Shown: piece after piece, positions 48,971 through 58,563 of the stretch
Layout of the letters: each line of letters begins with the position of its first letter
Numbering within the stretch: position 1 is the first letter of the stretch
Assembly: GCA_023957475.1 (NCBI GenBank)
Contig: JAMLHA010000012.1
Location: forward strand, 1 to 64,000
Length of the DNA stretch: 64,000 nucleotides
Direction: 5' to 3'
From: Crocinitomicaceae bacterium
Lineage (GTDB): Bacteria > Bacteroidota > Bacteroidia > Flavobacteriales_D > Crocinitomicaceae
The notes under the pieces: generated by a model
Seen by the model: only the letters and a program-made list of their open reading frames with translations
Databases searched by the model: none
Told to the model about the DNA's origin: nothing
Made by a program: the position numbers and the translations under genes

Positions 48971-49894
48971 ATGCACATACTTATAACAGGAGGCGCTGGT
49001 TTTATTGGTAGCAACTTGACTAAACGATTAGTAGACGAGGGACATACTGTAACAGTGATAGATAATTTACTGAGAGGAAATAAAATTGATTCATCTACTT
49101 TTGAAAAAATAAAATTTATTAAAGGTGATGTTCGTGACTTTGATACTGTATTAAACGCTAGTAAAGGATGTGACATTGTTGTTCATTTTGCAGCAATTTT
49201 AGGCGTGGATATCGTTGCCGATAACCCTGTAGATACAATGGATACAGAAGTGATTGGTACAAGAAATGTTATTCTTGCATCGCAAATAAATAACATCAAG
49301 AAAATCATGTACGCTTCTACAAGTGGTATTTACGGTCACTCGGCTATTGGAAACGCTTTAACAGAAGAGGTGCTTGTTGATCCAAGAACTTCGTATGCTA
49401 TGGCGAAGCGTTACAATGAAATTTATTTAGCGTCACACCACGAAGAAAAAGGAATTGATGCAATCGCTGTACGTTTTTTTAATGTTTATGGGCACAATCA
49501 AGATAATCGCATGGTGGTGCCTCGTTTCTTTGAACAAGCTACAAAAGGAGAAGCGTTAACTGTTTTTGGAACTGGAAAACAAACACGTGATTTTACTTAC
49601 ATTGACGATACAGTTGAAGCTTGTGTGCGACTTTTGAATACAAAAGGATTTCATATCGTAAACATTGCCAATGAGCACGAATGGTGTATTGATGATGTTG
49701 CAAAAGAAATTGTTGAAATTACGGGCTCATCTTCCGAAACATCATTTATTGATGCACCTAAGAAACGATACGATTACGAGGTTGAGCGAAGAGTTGGTAG
49801 TTCTGATAAATTATTTGAATTAACAGGTTATAGACCGAATACAAGCCTCAGCGAAGGATTAAAAAAAATATATAAAATAAATTACAATAAATAA
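48971..49894 (+). CDS. NAD-dependent nucleotide-sugar epimerase/dehydratase
   Basis: Extended short-chain dehydrogenase acting on a nucleotide sugar. The Rossmann motif 'GGAGFIGS' (7-14), '[13 protein letters not shown]', 'YASTSGIYG' and the catalytic Tyr-Lys pair of '[10 protein letters not shown]' are present. The ATG at 48971 is preferred to an upstream TTG because the Rossmann strand begins at once. A -7 element TATATTTG lies at 48938-48945. Length is 307 residues. It is probably a UDP-sugar 4-epimerase or related enzyme feeding surface glycan synthesis. glyA follows after one base. Confidence 0.88.
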   Translation: MHILITGGAGFIGSNLTKRLVDEGHTVTVIDNLLRGNKIDSSTFEKIKFIKGDVRDFDTVLNASKGCDIVVHFAAILGVDIVADNPVDTMDTEVIGTRNVILASQINNIKKIMYASTSGIYGHSAIGNALTEEVLVDPRTSYAMAKRYNEIYLASHHEEKGIDAIAVRFFNVYGHNQDNRMVVPRFFEQATKGEALTVFGTGKQTRDFTYIDDTVEACVRLLNTKGFHIVNIANEHEWCIDDVAKEIVEITGSSSETSFIDAPKKRYDYEVERRVGSSDKLFELTGYRPNTSLSEGLKKIYKINYNK

Positions 49895-49895
49895 T

Positions 49896-51170
49896 ATGGC
49901 TAGAGATAATGAAATTTTCAATTTAATTGAAGAGGAAAAACACCGTCAAATTAATGGAATTGAATTGATTGCATCTGAAAACTTTGTAAGCGAAGAAGTA
50001 ATGCAAGCAATGGGAAGTGTGTTGACAAATAAATATGCAGAAGGATATCCTGGTAAAAGATATTATGGTGGTTGCCAAGTTGTTGATAAAGTTGAACAAT
50101 TAGCAATTGACCGTTTGTGTAAACTATTTAATATTTCATGGGCAAACGTGCAACCTCACTCAGGTTCTCAAGCCAATGTTTCTGTTTATGCAGCTTGTAT
50201 TCAACCGGGCGATAAAATTTTAGGGTTCGATTTATCGCATGGTGGCCATTTAACGCATGGTTCTCCGGTTAACTTTTCTGGTAAATTGTACAAAACATCA
50301 TTTTATGGCGTCAATAAGGATACAGAATTGATTGATTACGATATGATGGAAGAAGTAGCTCGTCGAGAAAAACCGAAAATGATTATTTGTGGCGCTTCTG
50401 CTTATAGCCGTGATTGGGATTATGTACGCATTCGTAAAATTGCTGATGAAGTTGGTGCATTGGTATTAGCGGATATCTCCCACCCTGCTGGATTGATTGC
50501 TGCTGGTTTGTTGAGCGACCCATTTGATCATTGTCAGATTGTGACATCAACAACGCACAAAACATTGCGTGGACCAAGAGGTGGTGTGATTATGATGCGA
50601 AATAATATCGATAATCCTTTTGGATTGAAATGGAACAATGGTAACTTGAAATCAATGGGAGCTTTGTTGGATGCATCTGTTTTTCCAGGTAATCAAGGTG
50701 GACCGTTGGAACACGTAATTGCTTCTAAAGCAGTGGCTTTTGGTGAAGCGTTGACAGATAATTACAAAACGTATATGAAGCAAGTTCAAACAAATGCCCG
50801 TTTAATGGCTGCTGAATTTGTAAAAAAAGGATACAAAATTATTTCTGGAGGCACAGACAATCACTGCATGTTGATTGATTTGCGCTCAAAAGGATTGAAT
50901 GGAAAAGATGCTGAAAACGCATTGGTTAAAGCTGATATAACCGTGAATAAAAACATGGTGCCATTTGATACAGAATCTCCGTTTGTTACTTCTGGTATTC
51001 GTGTTGGAACACCAGCAATCACTTCAAGAGGTGTGAAAGAAAATGAAATTCCGACAATCGTAGATTTGATGGATAAAGTATTGATGAATATGAACAACGA
51101 TACAGTTATCGAATCGGTTAAAAAAGACGTTGTTGCATTGATGGGGAATAGACCATTGCACGTTGATTAA
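49896..51170 (+). CDS. glyA: Serine hydroxymethyltransferase
   Basis: Interconverts serine and glycine with tetrahydrofolate, supplying one-carbon units. The PLP lysine is K222 in '[15 protein letters not shown]', and '[12 protein letters not shown]' and '[14 protein letters not shown]' are diagnostic. At 424 residues it is full length. It is one base after the epimerase gene and ends before a strong terminator. Confidence 0.97.
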   Translation: MARDNEIFNLIEEEKHRQINGIELIASENFVSEEVMQAMGSVLTNKYAEGYPGKRYYGGCQVVDKVEQLAIDRLCKLFNISWANVQPHSGSQANVSVYAACIQPGDKILGFDLSHGGHLTHGSPVNFSGKLYKTSFYGVNKDTELIDYDMMEEVARREKPKMIICGASAYSRDWDYVRIRKIADEVGALVLADISHPAGLIAAGLLSDPFDHCQIVTSTTHKTLRGPRGGVIMMRNNIDNPFGLKWNNGNLKSMGALLDASVFPGNQGGPLEHVIASKAVAFGEALTDNYKTYMKQVQTNARLMAAEFVKKGYKIISGGTDNHCMLIDLRSKGLNGKDAENALVKADITVNKNMVPFDTESPFVTSGIRVGTPAITSRGVKENEIPTIVDLMDKVLMNMNNDTVIESVKKDVVALMGNRPLHVD

Positions 51171-51190
51171 TTGCGGTACTAAGTTTATAG

Positions 51191-51222
51191 AGAGGATATT
51201 CATATTGAGTATCCTCTTTTTT
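51191..51222. terminator. Intrinsic terminator between glyA and anmK
   Basis: An 8-bp stem, 'agaggata' with 'tatcctct', is followed by six Ts. It sits between two convergent genes, ending 2 bp before the anmK stop. Confidence 0.88.
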
Positions 51223-51223
51223 G

Positions 51224-52315
51224 TTATGGTAAATACACCGTTCCTCCAATTACTTTGCGAGAAGCGCCAGTTACTTCGGGTAAACAATTGGGTTGGTTCT
51301 CAAGGTGTAATGCTCCAAGAAATCCAAATATTAAAGCTTCTTTAAAATCAATGATTTCTTTTGAAGGCACGTCTATTTTTCCATTAAAATAATGTTGTAG
51401 CCTATTTATTAAAAAAGTGTTTTTAGCTCCTCCCCCAGTTGTGTAAACCGATTTGCTTCCTATTTTATTTAGACGTTGAGCAATTTGAATAGCCACGTGT
51501 TCGGTAATTGTTGCAATTTTTCCCTCAATTGAAATGGGTGTATTGGCTATAATTGGTAAAACGGATGTATCTACCCATTCCCAACCCAAAGAATGAGGTT
51601 TTTCTTGTTGGTACAACGATAAATTGTTTAATTGTACTAATAATTCTTGGTGAATACTGTTGTTTTTTGCAAGATCACCATTGTTGTCATACGCCAAATT
51701 TAATTGTTGGGTAAAATGATTGATTAAAATGTTTGCGGGACAAATATCAAAAGCCACTATTCGATTGTTTTTGTCGATGTTTGATAAATTTGCGAAACCG
51801 CCAATGTTTAAAAATGTATCAGCAAAGGCGGAAAACAGTAATTTATCTCCAATTGACACCAATGGAGCGCCTTGTCCACCCAAAAGCACGTCTTTTTTTC
51901 GAAAATCATTGATGGTTTTTATTCCTGTTTGAATGGCAATAGATTGTCCACAACCGATTTGACAAGTGAAATTGCGTTCTGGTTGGTGAAAAATTGTTTG
52001 TCCATGTGAAGCAATTGTATCAACCTCATTTTTTTGAATCTCACTATTTTTGATAAACCGATTTACCATTTCACCATAAAATTTACCCAATTCTTTGTCC
52101 AAAAGCATTAAATCTAGCCCTGATAATGTTGTTGAATGTTTTAATTTCTTCAACAATTCAGTCGGATATGTAAAAAAATCAGTTTGAATAATTTTGAAAC
52201 TCCAATCGTTATTCATTGATAATGAAAAAGATGCGTAGCAAATATCAAGTCCATCTAAGGAAGTTCCTGACATTAATCCTATAATTTTATAACTTCTTTT
52301 TACTTTCTGTTGCAT
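51224..52315 (-). CDS. anmK: Anhydro-N-acetylmuramic acid kinase
   Basis: Phosphorylates and hydrolyses 1,6-anhydroMurNAc to MurNAc-6-phosphate in cell-wall recycling. The ASKHA-type ATPase shows 'GLMSGTSLDGLDICYASF', 'ASHGQTIFHQP', 'FLNIGGFANLS' and 'YTTGGGAKNTFLINRL'. At 363 residues it is normal. Its start region overlaps the -33 element of the divergent acyl-CoA dehydrogenase promoter. Confidence 0.95.
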   Translation of the reverse strand: MQQKVKRSYKIIGLMSGTSLDGLDICYASFSLSMNNDWSFKIIQTDFFTYPTELLKKLKHSTTLSGLDLMLLDKELGKFYGEMVNRFIKNSEIQKNEVDTIASHGQTIFHQPERNFTCQIGCGQSIAIQTGIKTINDFRKKDVLLGGQGAPLVSIGDKLLFSAFADTFLNIGGFANLSNIDKNNRIVAFDICPANILINHFTQQLNLAYDNNGDLAKNNSIHQELLVQLNNLSLYQQEKPHSLGWEWVDTSVLPIIANTPISIEGKIATITEHVAIQIAQRLNKIGSKSVYTTGGGAKNTFLINRLQHYFNGKIDVPSKEIIDFKEALIFGFLGALHLENQPNCLPEVTGASRKVIGGTVYLP

Positions 52316-52339
52316 AATTTTATAAAATGTTTAATTTTG
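52310..52339 (+). promoter_or_regulatory. Predicted promoter for the acyl-CoA dehydrogenase gene
   Basis: TTG at 52310-52312, a 19-bp spacer and TAATTTTG at 52332-52339 match TTG-N17-23-TAnnTTTG. The -33 element lies within the first codons of the divergent anmK gene. Confidence 0.6.
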
Positions 52340-52372
52340 CATTAAATCGAAAATGAAACCATAAATATAACT

Positions 52373-53515
52373 ATGAATTTTGAATTATCAGAAGAACATT
52401 TAGCAGTAAAAGCTGCTGCTAGAGATTTTGCTCAAAACGTTTTGAAGCCAGGAGTGATTGAACGAGATAGAGAGCAACGCTTCCCTGTTGAGGAAATGAA
52501 GCAATTAGCAGAACTAGGATTTCTAGGGATGATGGTTGATCCTAAGTATGGAGGAAGTGGTATGGATGCGCTTTCTTATGTATTGGCTATGGAAGAAATT
52601 TCTAAAGTAGATGCTTCAACATCTGTTTGTATGTCTGTTAACAATTCCCTTGTTTGTTGGGGCTTAGAAGAATATGGAACAGAAGAACAAAAACAAAAAT
52701 ATTTAGTTCCGCTTGCAAAAGGTGAAAAAATTGGTGCTTTTTGTTTGTCTGAACCAGAAGCAGGTTCTGATGCAACTTCACAACGTACAACAGCCATCGA
52801 TATGGGTGATTATTACCTAGTAAATGGTGTTAAAAACTGGATTACAAATGGTAAAACAGCATCAACGTACTTGGTAATTGCTCAAACACACACAGAAAAA
52901 GGACACAAAGGAATCAATGCGTTGATTATTGAGAGAGGGATGGAAGGATTTGAAGTTGGTGCAAAAGAAGATAAAATGGGTATCCGTGGAAGTGATACGC
53001 ACACGTTGTTGTTTAACAATGTTAAAGTTCCAAAAGCAAATCGCATCGGTGACGATGGATTTGGATTTACGTTTGCTATGAAGGTACTTTCTGGTGGACG
53101 TATTGGTATCGCTGCTCAAGCTTTAGGAATTGCTGCAGGTGCTTTTGAATTGGCAACGGCTTACGCAAAAGAAAGAGCCGCTTTTGGAAAACCTATTGGT
53201 CAACACCAAGCAATCGCATTCAAATTAGCAGACATGGCTACAGATATTGAAGCTGCTCGTTTGTTAGTTTACCGTGCTGCTTTAGATAAAGATGCACATA
53301 GAAATTATGATCAATCATCCGCAATGGCGAAGTTATATGCTTCACAAGTGGCTATGAAACATACAGTAGAAGCTGTTCAAATACACGGTGGATATGGTTA
53401 TGTGAAAGAATACCATGTGGAACGTTTAATGCGTGATGCTAAGATTACTCAGATATACGAAGGAACTTCAGAAGTTCAAAAAATCGTTATTTCTAGAAAT
53501 GTTTTGAAAGATTAA
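52373..53515 (+). CDS. Acyl-CoA dehydrogenase, short/medium-chain type
   Basis: A 380-residue FAD enzyme of beta-oxidation. The 'CLSEPEAGSDATSQRTTA' block, 'GYGYVKEYHVERLMRDAKITQIYEGTSEVQK' and the catalytic base E363 in 'IYEGTSE' are typical of butyryl-CoA-like dehydrogenases. It stands as a single gene with its own promoter and terminator. The chain-length range is unproven. Confidence 0.92.
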   Translation: MNFELSEEHLAVKAAARDFAQNVLKPGVIERDREQRFPVEEMKQLAELGFLGMMVDPKYGGSGMDALSYVLAMEEISKVDASTSVCMSVNNSLVCWGLEEYGTEEQKQKYLVPLAKGEKIGAFCLSEPEAGSDATSQRTTAIDMGDYYLVNGVKNWITNGKTASTYLVIAQTHTEKGHKGINALIIERGMEGFEVGAKEDKMGIRGSDTHTLLFNNVKVPKANRIGDDGFGFTFAMKVLSGGRIGIAAQALGIAAGAFELATAYAKERAAFGKPIGQHQAIAFKLADMATDIEAARLLVYRAALDKDAHRNYDQSSAMAKLYASQVAMKHTVEAVQIHGGYGYVKEYHVERLMRDAKITQIYEGTSEVQKIVISRNVLKD

Positions 53516-53540
53516 TTCTTTCATTTTTTTTATGATTATT

Positions 53541-53566
53541 AAAGCTATCTCACGATAGCTTTTTTT
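53541..53566 (+). terminator. Intrinsic terminator after the acyl-CoA dehydrogenase gene
   Basis: A 9-bp stem, 'aaagctatc' with 'gatagcttt' around a TCAC loop, runs into a T tract. Confidence 0.9.
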
Positions 53567-53653
53567 ATGCTCTTTTGGGATTTGTGATTAATTTGCTGAA
53601 GAGAATAAATTACAAAAAACTTCTTAAAACAGAAAAAATAGTATTTTTATCAA

Positions 53654-54256
53654 ATGGAATCCTTTATCATAGATTTTATTCAAGGTGTGTATCAAACAAC
53701 CATTTGGGAATGGTTGGCAGTATTATGTAATATTTGTTATTTGATTTTAGCGATTCAACAACGAATGGCTTGTTGGTTATTTGCGTTTCTTGGAGCGTCC
53801 ATCTATGTGTATGTCAGTTATTCTGTACATCTTTATTTGGATGCATTTTTACATTTCTTTTATGTTGTTACGGCGGTTGTAGGTTTTCTTAATTGGAACA
53901 AACAAAAAGATGAAAATAAAATAATAAGATGGAAAATTAATTATCATTTAATCAATATTTTATTGACAATTGTTTTGAGTATTACTTTAGGTTATTTATT
54001 TCAAAAACACACTCCTCAAAAAAGCCCTTACTTAGATGCTTTTACAACGTGTTTTAGTTTGGTTGCAACATTTATGGTGGCTAAAAAAGTGCTGGAAAAT
54101 TGGATGTATTGGATTGCGATAGATGCAGTAATGGTTTACCTGTATTTTACTCGTGATTTAAAACTTTCAAGTATATTGATGTTGATTTACACAATATTGG
54201 CTATAAAAGGCTATTTTTCATGGCGAAATCACTACAAAAAACAACTCATTGGATGA
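53654..54256 (+). CDS. pnuC: PnuC-type nicotinamide riboside transporter
   Basis: A 200-residue protein with about seven helices and PnuC features: 'TTIWEWLAVLCNICYLILAIQQ', 'WLFAFLGASIYVYVSYS', 'LYLDAFLHFFYVVTAVVGFLNWNKQ' and 'WIAIDAVMVYLYFTRDL'. It takes up nicotinamide riboside (or a related NAD precursor) by facilitated diffusion. Its stop overlaps the next gene by 4 bp (ATGA), linking import to the riboside kinase. Confidence 0.9.
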   Translation: MESFIIDFIQGVYQTTIWEWLAVLCNICYLILAIQQRMACWLFAFLGASIYVYVSYSVHLYLDAFLHFFYVVTAVVGFLNWNKQKDENKIIRWKINYHLINILLTIVLSITLGYLFQKHTPQKSPYLDAFTTCFSLVATFMVAKKVLENWMYWIAIDAVMVYLYFTRDLKLSSILMLIYTILAIKGYFSWRNHYKKQLIG

Positions 54257-55206
54257 TACGAATAGCTGTAACAGGACCTGAATCAACGGGTAAAACGTCT
54301 TTAGCCAAGCAATTAGCTGCCTATTTTGATGTTTGTTGGGTGGAAGAATATGCACGAAGCTATTTGATGGAGAGAAATGGTGTGTATCAAGTGGTGGATT
54401 TGGATGCTATTGCAAAAGGACAGCTTGAATTGTGGGGAGAAAAAGATGGTGAAAAATTGTGTTTTTACGATACGGAAATGCTTGTAATGAAAATCTGGTC
54501 AGAGTTTAAATACCACCAATTGAGTTCATTTATTCAACAAGCATATCAAGAGCAACAAATAGATTTGTTTTTGGTGTGTAAACCCGATATTGATTGGGAA
54601 GAAGATGAATTGCGGGAGCATCCAGAGTTGCGTCAAGATTTGTTTGCTATTTATATAGCTGAATTGCAACAACTCCCTACTCCATTTGAAATTGTTTATA
54701 GTCAAAACGAAGAGCGTATAAATCTTGCAATCAATAAAGTCATTAATTTCTTAGTAGAAAACAATCAAATCGAAATTTTACCGTATGATTCTTCTTATAA
54801 ATTATCGTTGCTTCATTTGTTAGAACTGAATACTCCTCACTATTTTGCGCCTGAAGAAAAAGCAGATTTTGAAGCGTATTTAGAGCAATTTGTGGAAGAT
54901 TATTCCATTGTAAAAGTAGGCAACAAGGTTGTTGGTTGTGGTGGTGTAAATTACGCAGAAAATGGACGTTTAGGAAAATTGAGTTGGGCTATTATTCATC
55001 CTGATTTTCAAGGGAAGGGAATTGGTACACACTTACTAAAATACCGAGTAAAAAAGTTGAAATCAGTGAAACAAGTTGAACAAATTGTTGTGAGAACTTC
55101 TCAATTGGTGTATCAGTTTTATGAAAAAAATGGTTTTCAATTGAAAGAAATAGTTGAGAACTATTGGGCAGAAGGTTTGGATATGTACTATATGGAGTTG
55201 AAATAG
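54253..55206 (+). CDS. Nicotinamide riboside kinase (NadR-like) fused to a GNAT acetyltransferase
   Basis: A 317-residue two-domain protein. The N-terminal half (about 1-172) is a P-loop kinase of the NadR ribosylnicotinamide-kinase type: 'GPESTGKTSL' (8-17), 'WVEEYARSYL', 'CFYDTEML'. The C-terminal half (about 174-317) is a GNAT N-acetyltransferase with the acetyl-CoA loop 'QGKGIG' (253-258) and the closing 'QFYEKNGFQLKEIVENYWAEG'. The ATG overlapping the pnuC stop (ATGA) is chosen; an ATG 33 bp upstream would overlap pnuC further. The nicotinamide-nucleotide adenylyltransferase domain of NadR is absent. The acetyltransferase target is unknown. Confidence 0.88.
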   Translation: MIRIAVTGPESTGKTSLAKQLAAYFDVCWVEEYARSYLMERNGVYQVVDLDAIAKGQLELWGEKDGEKLCFYDTEMLVMKIWSEFKYHQLSSFIQQAYQEQQIDLFLVCKPDIDWEEDELREHPELRQDLFAIYIAELQQLPTPFEIVYSQNEERINLAINKVINFLVENNQIEILPYDSSYKLSLLHLLELNTPHYFAPEEKADFEAYLEQFVEDYSIVKVGNKVVGCGGVNYAENGRLGKLSWAIIHPDFQGKGIGTHLLKYRVKKLKSVKQVEQIVVRTSQLVYQFYEKNGFQLKEIVENYWAEGLDMYYMELK

Positions 55207-55262
55207 TTTGTTTCAATACGCTTTCTTAACATTTCATTGTGGTTAACTACATAGAATCACTT

Positions 55263-55292
55263 TTGTTTGAGTTTTTATTCTTTTTATTTTTG
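55263..55292 (+). promoter_or_regulatory. Predicted promoter for the ABC exporter operon
   Basis: TTG (in TTTTG) at 55263-55265, a 19-bp spacer and TATTTTTG at 55285-55292, matching the phylum consensus closely. The start codon is 22 bp downstream of the -7 element. Confidence 0.62.
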
Positions 55293-55313
55293 AAATCATA
55301 GTTAATTATCGGT

Positions 55314-56231
55314 ATGCTATCTGTTGAAAATATATCAAAGAGTTTTTTAAGAAAACAAGCTTTAGACGATGTTTCGTTTAAAGTTGAAAAAGGCTCAGTT
55401 TTTGGTCTTTTGGGGCCTAATGGAGCTGGGAAAACGACTTTAATTCGCATCATCAATCAAATTATTGAGCCTGATGCTGGAATTATTCGCATCAACAATG
55501 ATATTGTGACAAGAAAGCATTTGGCAACTATTGGCTACATGCCCGAAGAGCGTGGATTGTATAAAACTATGACAGTGGAAGAACATGCGCTATTTCTCGG
55601 TCGCCTACGTGGATTGTCAAAGCAAGATGCTTCCAAAATGGTCAATTATTGGTTGGATAAATTTGAAATCTCCAATTGGAAAAAGAAAAGAATTGAAGAA
55701 TTGTCAAAAGGAATGGCGCAAAAAGTGCAATTTATTTGTACCGTTCTTCATGAGCCAGAATTGTTGATTTTGGACGAGCCATACAGTGGTTTTGACCCAA
55801 TCAATATGGAATTGGTTAAAAATGAATTGATTGCTATGCGCAATAAAGGTAAAACGATTGTTTTATCTACGCACAACATGAAAAGTGTAGAAGAAGTTTG
55901 TGACAGTGTAGCGTTGATTCACAATTCTAAAAAACTGTTGGATGGCAATGTTGCAACCATTCAAGGAGAAAAGAAAGCAGGGATTTATGCTATCAAATTT
56001 AGAGGCAACATGATTGCTTTTGTCAATGCCTTGTGGACGGGTTATGATGTGATTGAAACAGAAAACCCTTCAGATAATTTGTTTGTCGTAAAAGTAAAAA
56101 TGCGCAATGATAGCAATTTCGAGAGTTTGCTACGGGTATTGCTCGGACAAGTACAAATTGAAGCTGCATGGGAAGTATTGCCGTCTATGCAAGATATATT
56201 TATTGATATTGTTCAACCTAAAACAGCGTAA
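55314..56231 (+). CDS. ABC transporter ATP-binding protein (NatA-like)
   Basis: A 305-residue ATPase with Walker A 'GPNGAGKTT', signature 'LSKGMAQKVQF', Walker B 'LLILDEPYSGFDP' and an H-loop 'STHNMKSVEEVC', plus a C-terminal extension of the DUF4162 type. It pairs with the permease 3 bp downstream. Exporters of this class move sodium, drugs or lipids; the substrate is unknown. Confidence 0.92.
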   Translation: MLSVENISKSFLRKQALDDVSFKVEKGSVFGLLGPNGAGKTTLIRIINQIIEPDAGIIRINNDIVTRKHLATIGYMPEERGLYKTMTVEEHALFLGRLRGLSKQDASKMVNYWLDKFEISNWKKKRIEELSKGMAQKVQFICTVLHEPELLILDEPYSGFDPINMELVKNELIAMRNKGKTIVLSTHNMKSVEEVCDSVALIHNSKKLLDGNVATIQGEKKAGIYAIKFRGNMIAFVNALWTGYDVIETENPSDNLFVVKVKMRNDSNFESLLRVLLGQVQIEAAWEVLPSMQDIFIDIVQPKTA

Positions 56232-56234
56232 TAA

Positions 56235-57572
56235 ATGAGAAATACTTGGATCATAATACTTCGTGAAATAAAAGAACGTGTTGCTTCTCGCTCATTCGTG
56301 CTGTTTTCTATTTTCGGGCCATTGATTATATTGGGTTTGATATACCTGATGTTTAAATTTGGAGGAAGTGAATCAGAAAAATGGAATGTATTAATTACTG
56401 ATAAAGCGGGAATTTTAGACAATAAACTTTTGGCGCATCCCGATGCAAATGTTAGCTACTCCTTTGCCAACGATTACATTGAGCATACGGATTTTGCTGC
56501 TGGTAAACGCTATCAAAAGTTTGATGCGATTGTTGAAATCAACGAAAAAGTATTGAGTAATAAAATTGCTTATGTTTTTTACCGCAACAAGCCGTCGTTT
56601 AATTTGCAAACCAAAGTGCAATACCAAGTGGAACGTCGCTTGGAGGAAGTGATGATAAAGCAATTTACAACCTTGTCTGTTGAAAAATTTAGAGAAATAA
56701 AACAACCACTCAAATTCAACTTTAGAAATGTGTATGATCCCTATGATCAAACATCGGATATACGCACTTGGGTTGGATTTTTCTTTGGTACGATTATTCT
56801 CGTTTTTATAGCCTTGTTTGGAATGACAATTTTGCGAAGTGTAACCTCCGAAAAAAGCAATCGCATTGTTGAAGTATTGTTAGCATCTGTCAAACCTCGC
56901 CAATTATTGGTGGGAAAAATGACGGGTATTGGCATTGCTGCATTTATTCAGTTTATACTGTGGATTTTGGTTATTGGTGTTGGGTTGTACCTAATGAGGG
57001 CATTTCTATTTCCAAGTATTTATGACCCCTCTGCAATGAATGTTGTGCAATTGACGGATAGTGGTAAAATCATGTCCGTGCAAGAAAAACTATACGAAGG
57101 AAATACTTTTAATGCGATTGTAGATTTGGTTTATGAACGGGTAAATTTCTCTGTTATGTTGACCTTTTTCTTGCTGTTTTTTATTGGTGGTTATCTATTT
57201 TACGGTTCATTTTTTGCAGCTATTGGTTCAACTGTAGGTACAGAAAATGATGGTCAACAATTTGTGTTGCCTATATTGCTAATTCTTTCCTTATCTGCTT
57301 ATGCTGGTTATTATACCGTTGCTAATCCAGAAAGTGAATTGGCGTTTTGGTTGCATTTTATCCCGTTCACTTCACCAGTAGTTGTAATGGTGAAATTGAC
57401 TTATGGATATGCAAACGGAGAAGCATATCAAATTTGGTTGTCACTGATAATCTTATTGTTGTCTGCGATTATTTGTTTGTCAATTGCTTCTAAATTGTAT
57501 AAAAACGGAATTTTACAGTTTGGCCACCGATTGCGATTAAAGCATATTTTTCAGTGGTTGAGGATTAAGTAG
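56235..57572 (+). CDS. ABC transporter permease (ABC2_membrane_3 / NatB-like)
   Basis: A 445-residue permease with one N-terminal helix, a periplasmic domain of about 140 residues and five or six C-terminal helices, including 'GTIILVFIALFGMTILRSVTSEKSNRIVEVLLASVKPRQLLVGKM', the coupling region of the type. It acts with the preceding ATPase. A Ppx/GppA gene follows after 6 bp and may be cotranscribed. Confidence 0.9.
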   Translation: MRNTWIIILREIKERVASRSFVLFSIFGPLIILGLIYLMFKFGGSESEKWNVLITDKAGILDNKLLAHPDANVSYSFANDYIEHTDFAAGKRYQKFDAIVEINEKVLSNKIAYVFYRNKPSFNLQTKVQYQVERRLEEVMIKQFTTLSVEKFREIKQPLKFNFRNVYDPYDQTSDIRTWVGFFFGTIILVFIALFGMTILRSVTSEKSNRIVEVLLASVKPRQLLVGKMTGIGIAAFIQFILWILVIGVGLYLMRAFLFPSIYDPSAMNVVQLTDSGKIMSVQEKLYEGNTFNAIVDLVYERVNFSVMLTFFLLFFIGGYLFYGSFFAAIGSTVGTENDGQQFVLPILLILSLSAYAGYYTVANPESELAFWLHFIPFTSPVVVMVKLTYGYANGEAYQIWLSLIILLLSAIICLSIASKLYKNGILQFGHRLRLKHIFQWLRIK

Positions 57573-57578
57573 ATGTAG

Positions 57579-58490
57579 ATGAAGCGTATAGCTATTATTG
57601 ATCTAGGTACAAATACATTCAATTTATTGATTGCATCCGTTGCAACAGATAATTTTGAGGTTCTATATAGTGCTAAATCAGGCGTGGCGCTGGGTTTGGG
57701 AGGAATAAATGAAAACAAAATTTCTGAAGATGCCATTGTGCGTTCAATTCAAGCGTTGAATTCATTTAAGTCATCATGTGATGCGTATAAAGTGAATGAA
57801 ATAAGGGCTTTTGGCACTTCTGCAATACGAGATGCACATAATAAAGAAGCTTTTTGTCGTAAAATACTTGAAGAAACTTCCATTTCTATTGAGGTGATTT
57901 CTGGTTTAGAGGAAGCGCAATTAATCTATCAAGGTGTAAAATGGACTCATGATTTTACACAGCCAACAACTATTGTTGATATTGGTGGTGGAAGTACAGA
58001 ATTTATTTTTGTAGATGCAAATAAGGTAATTGATTCTATCAGTTTAAATATAGGGATTTCGAGAATGTATCAAGAACTACAATTGAACGACCCTCTCACC
58101 TCTTCTGATGTTGACTTAATTGAAAATTGGTTGGACAACCATGTGAAAGATAAGCTAAAACAAGTGCAATGTACAGCTGTAATTGGTGCTTCGGGTGCTT
58201 TTGAAACATTGTATCAAGTTTTTTACAATGAATCCTTTCCTCTATCTGATAAGAGTATTCACATGAAAAGTGAAGATTTAAAGAAAGTTATTCAAGAAAT
58301 TGTAGATTCAACTTTGGAAGAAAGAAGAAAAAACCCGTTGATTATACCTATTCGACAGTTAATGATGCCAATTGCTGCGGTTAAAATAAATTGGTTATTC
58401 AAACAATTAGGCGCTACAAAGTTCTATATATCACCTTATTCATTAAAAGAAGGGGCGTTATATTCTTATGCAAACCTTAAAAAAACTTAA
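57579..58490 (+). CDS. Ppx/GppA family phosphatase, short form (second copy)
   Basis: A 303-residue exopolyphosphatase/pppGpp phosphatase family protein with 'IDLGTNTFNLLIASV' and 'VDIGGGSTEFIFV'. Like the copy at 7666-8553 it lacks C-terminal domains, but the two differ clearly in sequence. In Bacteroidota one copy is usually assigned to exopolyphosphatase activity; which one cannot be said here. Confidence 0.88.
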   Translation: MKRIAIIDLGTNTFNLLIASVATDNFEVLYSAKSGVALGLGGINENKISEDAIVRSIQALNSFKSSCDAYKVNEIRAFGTSAIRDAHNKEAFCRKILEETSISIEVISGLEEAQLIYQGVKWTHDFTQPTTIVDIGGGSTEFIFVDANKVIDSISLNIGISRMYQELQLNDPLTSSDVDLIENWLDNHVKDKLKQVQCTAVIGASGAFETLYQVFYNESFPLSDKSIHMKSEDLKKVIQEIVDSTLEERRKNPLIIPIRQLMMPIAAVKINWLFKQLGATKFYISPYSLKEGALYSYANLKKT

Positions 58491-58563
58491 ATTATTCTTA
58501 AATTTATCCCCTTATTAAATAGTTAGCATTATTTTTGATGTAATTGTAATTTAAAAGAAACCT

